DNA of 64,000 bases from Bacteroidales bacterium (lineage in GTDB: Bacteria > Bacteroidota > Bacteroidia > Bacteroidales > UBA932), in contig JAKSKO010000002.1 of NCBI GenBank assembly GCA_024401715.1, forward strand, positions 1 through 64,000, given 5' to 3'. The position numbers and the translations under genes were made by a program. The notes under the pieces are model-generated. The model worked only from the letters and a program-made list of their open reading frames with translations. It was not told where the DNA came from and made no database searches. Of the stretch, positions 59,707 to 64,000 are shown piece by piece; within the stretch, counting starts at the first letter, position 1, and each line of letters opens with the position of its first letter.

Positions 59707-61152
59707 TTATAATTTCTGGAATACACGAACATAGTCTACTTTCATGGTAACAGGGAGTTTGCTCTCGTCCACGCCCTGGCTGCCACCCCAGTCACCGCCC
59801 CACGCGAGATTCAGGATAACATAGAAAGGAGCATCATACGGCCAGTCACGCACACCTGTACCAGGATTCTTGTAGTACAGGGTCTTCTGCCCGTCCACAT
59901 AGAACTGGAAGTAATCCGGGGTCCACTCCATGCCATAGGTGTGAAACTCGCCCTCTGCACCCTTGCAGTAAACCTCTTTGGTAACCTGGGTGTTGTTGCT
60001 GTGCACGTGGCCATCGGCATGCAGGGAAGAGGAAACATAATCCTTGTGATAGCCAACTTCCTCCATGATGTCTATCTCGCCGTCGTGAGGCCATGAAGTG
60101 AAATGGACAGGCATCATCCAGAAAGCCGGCCAAGTGCCCTTGCCGCTTGGAAGATTGATACTTGCCTCCACATAGGCATATTTCCAACCTGCGCTTACGT
60201 TACCATATATACGGGCCGAATAAATCTTGCCGTCCTCTTTGAAGCAGTTGATATGCAGAGCTCCGTCTTTTACTTCGCTCACCCTGGTACCTTTAGGAGA
60301 TTTGCCGGAAACATAGTTCTGAAGCTCGTGGTTAACCCAGCCGGCATTCTTAACCTCGTGAGTCCATTTCTTTACATCAGGAATGTTTCCCTCGTTGAAC
60401 TCGTCCTGCCATACAAGGGTATATCCTGCAGGTGTAGGGATGCTTGGCTCCTGCCACTGTGCACCTTCCGGTTTCAGGAATTTGTCGCCCGCCTTGAAGC
60501 CGGACCATACGTTGATTGTCTTCAGATTTGCATTGCCGCGGCAGTCCAGATATTCCAGCTTCACCAGATTGGTGATATCCAGCTCTGAAAGCTGGTTGTC
60601 CGAACAGTCCAGATAAACTGCATCCTTGAAAAGGGTATTCAGCTCCGGCATAGCCTTGATGCCGTAGCCCTTGGCCTCTATTCTTGTGACCTTTGCAGCC
60701 TCAACGGTGCTGAGGATGCCGTCTCCGTCCTCGTCATAGGACTTCAGAAGGGCTTTCACAAAGTTAGGGTCCGATATTGCAGCAGCCTCAACCTTGTAGT
60801 TCTGACGTACAGGGATATCCAGCTTCTTGCCGGCAAAGCGGAAAGAAATGCTGGTGCTGCGCGCCTGGGAAGCCTTGTTCTCCGTAACGCTTACCCTGAT
60901 GGTTGATCTCCCTTCGGTGCCTCCGCTTGGGCTTACCGTAAGCCAATCTTTGTCGTTAGAGGATACGCCCCAATCGCAATTGGCCACAACTGTTATTGTC
61001 TTGGTGTCCGCTGCATTGGAGAAAACCAGCTCCTGCACATCCACAGCAAGGGTTTTTTCCGGCTGCGGATCGGGAGTTACCTTGCTGCCGCCACAGCCTG
61101 AAGCGGACATGAAGATATAAACGGGAATCAGAAGGAAAATAATTCTTTTCAT
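59707..61152 (-). CDS. GH16 laminarinase-like enzyme with BACON and EF-hand-like segments, lipoprotein
   Basis: 481 residues. Lipoprotein signal (FMSASGC), a BACON-type beta domain (about 30-125, ANCDWGVSSNDKDWLTVSPSGG), a segment with a canonical EF-hand loop (DEDGDGILSTVE, about 143), then leucine-rich-like turns (YLDCSDNQLSELDI, YLDCRGN). The GH16 jelly roll follows (about 240-481), with catalytic Glu residues in HDGEIDIMEEVG (about 356-361). GH16 enzymes of this type cut beta-1,3-glucan. The calcium and leucine-rich parts may be spacers or extra binding sites. Confidence 0.9.
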   Translation of the reverse strand: MKRIIFLLIPVYIFMSASGCGGSKVTPDPQPEKTLAVDVQELVFSNAADTKTITVVANCDWGVSSNDKDWLTVSPSGGTEGRSTIRVSVTENKASQARSTSISFRFAGKKLDIPVRQNYKVEAAAISDPNFVKALLKSYDEDGDGILSTVEAAKVTRIEAKGYGIKAMPELNTLFKDAVYLDCSDNQLSELDITNLVKLEYLDCRGNANLKTINVWSGFKAGDKFLKPEGAQWQEPSIPTPAGYTLVWQDEFNEGNIPDVKKWTHEVKNAGWVNHELQNYVSGKSPKGTRVSEVKDGALHINCFKEDGKIYSARIYGNVSAGWKYAYVEASINLPSGKGTWPAFWMMPVHFTSWPHDGEIDIMEEVGYHKDYVSSSLHADGHVHSNNTQVTKEVYCKGAEGEFHTYGMEWTPDYFQFYVDGQKTLYYKNPGTGVRDWPYDAPFYVILNLAWGGDWGGSQGVDESKLPVTMKVDYVRVFQKL

Positions 61153-61174
61153 TGTTTTCGTTTTTAATTTGGGA

Positions 61175-61202
61175 GCAAACGGGGTGGTCAGGCCCCGTTT
61201 GC
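61175..61202 (-). terminator. Strong intergenic stem-loop between the binding protein and GH16 genes
   Basis: GCAAACGGGG (61175-61184) pairs perfectly with CCCCGTTTGC (61193-61202), with an 8-nt loop. No T-run follows on the minus strand, so it is not a classic terminator. It may protect the upstream susD/binding-protein message or reduce expression of the downstream enzymes. Confidence 0.6.
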
Positions 61203-61233
61203 CAGAAGTTTCTCAATAGCCTAAGCTTTGAAA

Positions 61234-63804
61234 TTATTTCTCCAGATGTTTCTGGAAGCAAACGTCCTTGAGAGTGATAGTTGAACCTGCCGGACTGCGA
61301 CCATAATCTGTAATGAAGCAGAAGTCATCACAAGTATTCTCCATTGTGAGCTTAGGGAGCTTAATAGTGAGAGGCTCGTCTGCTATGAGTTCCACATTTT
61401 CTTTGTAGAACATTGCGAACATGTCATCATCGTTAGGATCCGGATCGCCATTTTCTTTCTTTTTATCTGGATTCCAGCCTGTAATCTTCACGACAACTGT
61501 CATATCCTCATCAGCAACAAGAGTGAAGCAGCAGTCATGAGCTACACCGGCCTCAACATGAATACCTGTGCGGATTTTATTCTGGCCCTTCCATTCAGCA
61601 TTACCGATACCTTCCGGAATAGTAACAGTATAGTCATTATTGGCACTGATCTCTGGAGTTACCAAGGATGTGAGGGCACCATCCCAACTTTCACCTGTAT
61701 AATACAGGTTCGGATTGAGAGTAGCTTTTCTCCAAAGGTTGGTCTCACCCTCAATGTCATAGTATGTATCTTTCTTCTTGTCGGCATAGAACTGGAATGT
61801 ACCGTCACCGTTATCAACCAGTTTGATTACATACCAGCCTTCTGCAAATGCGTCACCAGACCAGATGTTACCATTGTCTTTTTCGGCACCGCTAGGGAAA
61901 CCGTTGATTTTGAAATAGTCGTTGGCCTCAACAACAGTGTAACTGTCACCGCCAAGTTCCATTCCCCATCCAGCCTGACCAAATACCTTGAAGTTAGGAC
62001 CTGTTACATAAATTGTAGCCTGGTAGTTTTTGCCGTCTTTAGCGAATGGAATATCTTTATCAGCACCTTCACTCCAATCTGGTTCTTTAGCTGTATCAGG
62101 TTTCATAAAGCCAGTACCGATGAGCCAGAGAGCCTTGCCGTCACTCCATGTTGCAGGATCGTTGCCAGACATAGGAACAACCTTGAGGAAGCCATCCATA
62201 TTGTAAACACGGTAGTCACCGCTCTCGGCTGCGAATGTCATTGAACCGGCCTCACCTGCAAAGAAGTCAGGGTCGATATAACCAAGCTCGATGCCCTCTA
62301 CAGTTACAGCCTCGCCTTTAGTGAAGCTAAGATCTGCTTTGCCGCCCTCGAATCCAACACCGTTGATAGTCTGGGACGGACCTACGATATCGCGGGCCTT
62401 GAAGATGTACTGCCAGCCGATACCGGGATCTGAATCACAAACAAGCACAAGTTTGGTCTCGGTAATCTCCTTAACCACATAATGAGGATGCTCATAAGCT
62501 GCATTGTTTGGAATATAACCAAAAATCTTGGTCTCAGGGAATGTGATAACCTCCTCGTCAAAGTCGAATGTGGTCTTGAAGCTCTCCCATGCAAGATCAT
62601 AGTCTTCTGCAGCTTCTGGCTCACCAGTTGCTGTGAATCCTTTGTTGACATAAGTTACGCCGTCAGGACCAACATTGAACTCGTATGTTCCGTCTGGATA
62701 GAAAGTATACTCATTGTCAAAAAGACCTGTATCAGATTTGTCGCCAGGAGATGCACTCCACCATTGAATTGGGTCCTCAAGGCTAGGGCCGCAAGCAAGG
62801 TGACCAGGTGCGTCAAAGTCCATAACCCAAACCTTACCTTTGCTATCTGTACCCGCAAGAAGCTCCATAGCGCTTGCCTTGTGTACGTGAGGAACAAAGC
62901 TGTATTTCCAAACAATACCACCGTTATTCCAGAAAAGAACTGGATTCTTCTTAATCTGGGCAGTAGTCATGCCTGTCTGGAACATGTAACGGGTATTTGT
63001 TGTAAGAGCCTCACCATTAGGGAGATAAGTAAGATACTGGCCAGGAGCAAGCACGAGGTATACTTCCTCTACGCCAGCTGAGTTCCAATTATTCTCAATT
63101 GTATATGCAGAGCTGGTCTCTTCAACCTCAACCTGGTAGTCCTTCTCGTTCGCAATCTCTTCCTCGTGGCCCTCTGGTTTAAAGCCGGAACCATAGTTTA
63201 CGTAAATTGTACCACCCTCACCAGGGTTGTGAGTGAACTGGCCATCGGCAGTGAAAGTCATTGTATCATCATACAGACCAAAGCCGTCTTTTTCGTGAGC
63301 CTTTGCACTCCACCACTGAGTTGGGTTCTCCAAGTTTGGACCGCAACCGAAGTGGTTGTCATTGTCAGCATCCCAAGCCCAAGTGTTGGCAAGAGCCTTC
63401 ATATATGGTTCTGGATTGAACGGATCACGATAAGTGTTCTCCAACTCGAACTCAACAATCTTTGCACCAACAGACACACCACTTGCATTGTAGGCACGAA
63501 GTTCAACACGGTGAACACCTGCATCACGCAAACGGAGTGTGATACCGTTCTGGGCATATACATACTTTTTCTGCTTTACGCCGTCTTTATCATCTACGGT
63601 GTCTTCAAATATCCAGATTGGAACCACGCCCTTCTCCTTGATTGAGAAAGTCACATAGTTTGTTTCCTGATCAATTATCAGATCCGGTGTAAGCTTGGAT
63701 GCTTCCGGCAGATCCTTCTGATTTGCCACCGGAAGGTTCTTTGTACAGCTGAAAGCAAGAGCGAGTGCAGCAAAGGCTGCAATATATTTTATTGACTTTT
63801 TCAT
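61234..63804 (-). CDS. Surface glycan-binding lipoprotein of the beta-glucan locus
   Basis: 856 residues with a lipoprotein signal (LALAFSC followed by TKN). A PKD-like domain spans about 40-130. Two related modules follow (about 140-330 and 330-500), each with WAWD/WVMD, CGP-LE-P-QWWSA, then GLYDDTMTF/GLFDNEYTF and a TIYVN/VTYVN strand. A SusE/F-like region (about 500-680) holds LWLIGTGF and FKVFGQAGWGME, and a C-terminal beta domain ends the chain. The exposed Trp-Trp pairs are likely sugar-stacking residues. It sits directly behind susD and should bind the same beta-glucan. Confidence 0.82.
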   Translation of the reverse strand: MKKSIKYIAAFAALALAFSCTKNLPVANQKDLPEASKLTPDLIIDQETNYVTFSIKEKGVVPIWIFEDTVDDKDGVKQKKYVYAQNGITLRLRDAGVHRVELRAYNASGVSVGAKIVEFELENTYRDPFNPEPYMKALANTWAWDADNDNHFGCGPNLENPTQWWSAKAHEKDGFGLYDDTMTFTADGQFTHNPGEGGTIYVNYGSGFKPEGHEEEIANEKDYQVEVEETSSAYTIENNWNSAGVEEVYLVLAPGQYLTYLPNGEALTTNTRYMFQTGMTTAQIKKNPVLFWNNGGIVWKYSFVPHVHKASAMELLAGTDSKGKVWVMDFDAPGHLACGPSLEDPIQWWSASPGDKSDTGLFDNEYTFYPDGTYEFNVGPDGVTYVNKGFTATGEPEAAEDYDLAWESFKTTFDFDEEVITFPETKIFGYIPNNAAYEHPHYVVKEITETKLVLVCDSDPGIGWQYIFKARDIVGPSQTINGVGFEGGKADLSFTKGEAVTVEGIELGYIDPDFFAGEAGSMTFAAESGDYRVYNMDGFLKVVPMSGNDPATWSDGKALWLIGTGFMKPDTAKEPDWSEGADKDIPFAKDGKNYQATIYVTGPNFKVFGQAGWGMELGGDSYTVVEANDYFKINGFPSGAEKDNGNIWSGDAFAEGWYVIKLVDNGDGTFQFYADKKKDTYYDIEGETNLWRKATLNPNLYYTGESWDGALTSLVTPEISANNDYTVTIPEGIGNAEWKGQNKIRTGIHVEAGVAHDCCFTLVADEDMTVVVKITGWNPDKKKENGDPDPNDDDMFAMFYKENVELIADEPLTIKLPKLTMENTCDDFCFITDYGRSPAGSTITLKDVCFQKHLEK

Positions 63805-63818
63805 CTGTTCAGCTATTA

Positions 63819-64000
63819 TTAGTTATTGTAAGCTGTATTCTGTTTAAGATCTGGATCCTTATCAATCTCTGTCTGAGGAATAGGCCAGTACTTTTTATTA
63901 GGTGTCCAGTCATTAGGACGGAAAGTGTGGTTGGCTGATGTAAGCACGCTCTGCGCAAGACCGCTGCGTACCAGATCCCAATAACGTTTACCCTCGCCAA
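63819..64000 (-). CDS. SusD-family protein, C-terminal end (cut by window edge)
   Basis: The minus-strand frame gives GEGKRYWDLVRSG, then NHTFRPNDWTPNKKYWPIP, and closes QTEIDKDPDLKQN before AYNN. The YWPIPQTEID ending is diagnostic of SusD. It stops at TAA followed directly by TAA and TAG. Upstream, outside the window, a susC partner is expected. This belongs to the beta-glucan locus with the binding protein, GH16 and GH30 genes. Confidence 0.9.
   Translation of the reverse strand, partial: GEGKRYWDLVRSGLAQSVLTSANHTFRPNDWTPNKKYWPIPQTEIDKDPDLKQNTAYNN

Noticed and set aside
61175..61202. Classic Rho-independent terminator between the binding-protein and GH16 genes
   Set aside because: The stem is not followed by a T-run on either strand and the genes continue in the same direction.
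63809..64000. 63-codon frame at the right edge
   Set aside because: Wrong frame. The SusD C-terminal sequence is in another minus frame ending at 63819.
1..64000. tRNA, rRNA, CRISPR array, insertion sequence, prophage or attachment site
   Set aside because: No cloverleaf-like gaps, spaced repeats, transposase, integrase or flanking duplications were seen. Nearly all sequence is accounted for by ordinary genes.

Overview
The window comes from a Bacteroidales-type genome (phylum Bacteroidota); I cannot fix the genus. The signs are SusC/SusD pairs with SusE/F-like lipoproteins, type V (FimA/Mfa) fimbriae, lipoprotein signals throughout, and many copies of the Bacteroidota -7 promoter element TAnnTTTG. 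Genes are packed tightly, with gaps of 0-20 bp between many convergent or co-directional neighbours. I saw no stretch over 300 bp without a gene, and no tRNA, rRNA, CRISPR array or insertion sequence.

Layout. 1-1270: ribosomal operon rplM-rpsI-rpsB (minus), with rpsB cut by the window edge. 1274-7727: four-gene fimbrial operon (OmpA-like lipoprotein, FimA-like fimbrillin, Mfa2-like anchor, large tip-like lipoprotein). 7779-16838: housekeeping genes: a phosphopantetheinyl transferase, mdh, a TPR protein, an EnvC-like protein, miaA, smpB, tsaE, an unknown lipoprotein and yifB. 16835-40772: a run of about 24 kb on the minus strand forming an alpha-mannan utilisation locus. In transcription order it is MFS transporter, mannose-6-phosphate isomerase, ROK kinase (broken by an in-frame stop), SusC, SusD, SusE/F-like binding protein, GH76, GH76, GH92, GH76, GH31, a DUF4965/glutaminase-A-like protein, and GH92. 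A divergent GntR/UTRA regulator sits at its head. 41621-45124: a single polypeptide joining GH92 and GH125, lying just behind ispE at the end of a sufB-pnuC-sufC-sufD-ispE run. 49419-50714: a nagB-folA (deaminase-dihydrofolate reductase) fusion. 50718-58210: yraN, aspA, aspS, rsmA, yqeY, a small unknown gene, an XRE regulator, rnhB and mrp. 58222-64000: the 3' part of a second glycan locus (SusD, binding protein, GH16, GH30), predicted to act on beta-1,3/1,6-glucan.

How the genes fit together. The mannan locus holds surface capture proteins, three endo-acting GH76 enzymes to cut an alpha-1,6 backbone, GH92 exo-mannosidases to strip side chains, and GH125 to finish alpha-1,6 ends. It also carries its own sugar transporter, kinase and isomerase for feeding mannose into glycolysis. 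With the neighbouring GH16/GH30 locus, the two main polysaccharides of yeast-type cell walls (alpha-mannan and beta-1,3/1,6-glucan) are both covered within about 45 kb. That substrate pairing is inference from enzyme families.

Most unusual items: the NagB-DHFR fusion, the GH92-GH125 fusion, the half-length SufD with PnuC inserted between sufB and sufC, the nonsense codon in the ROK kinase, and a recurring arrangement of the -7 element only 4-9 nt from the start codon, which predicts leaderless or nearly leaderless mRNAs for several housekeeping genes.
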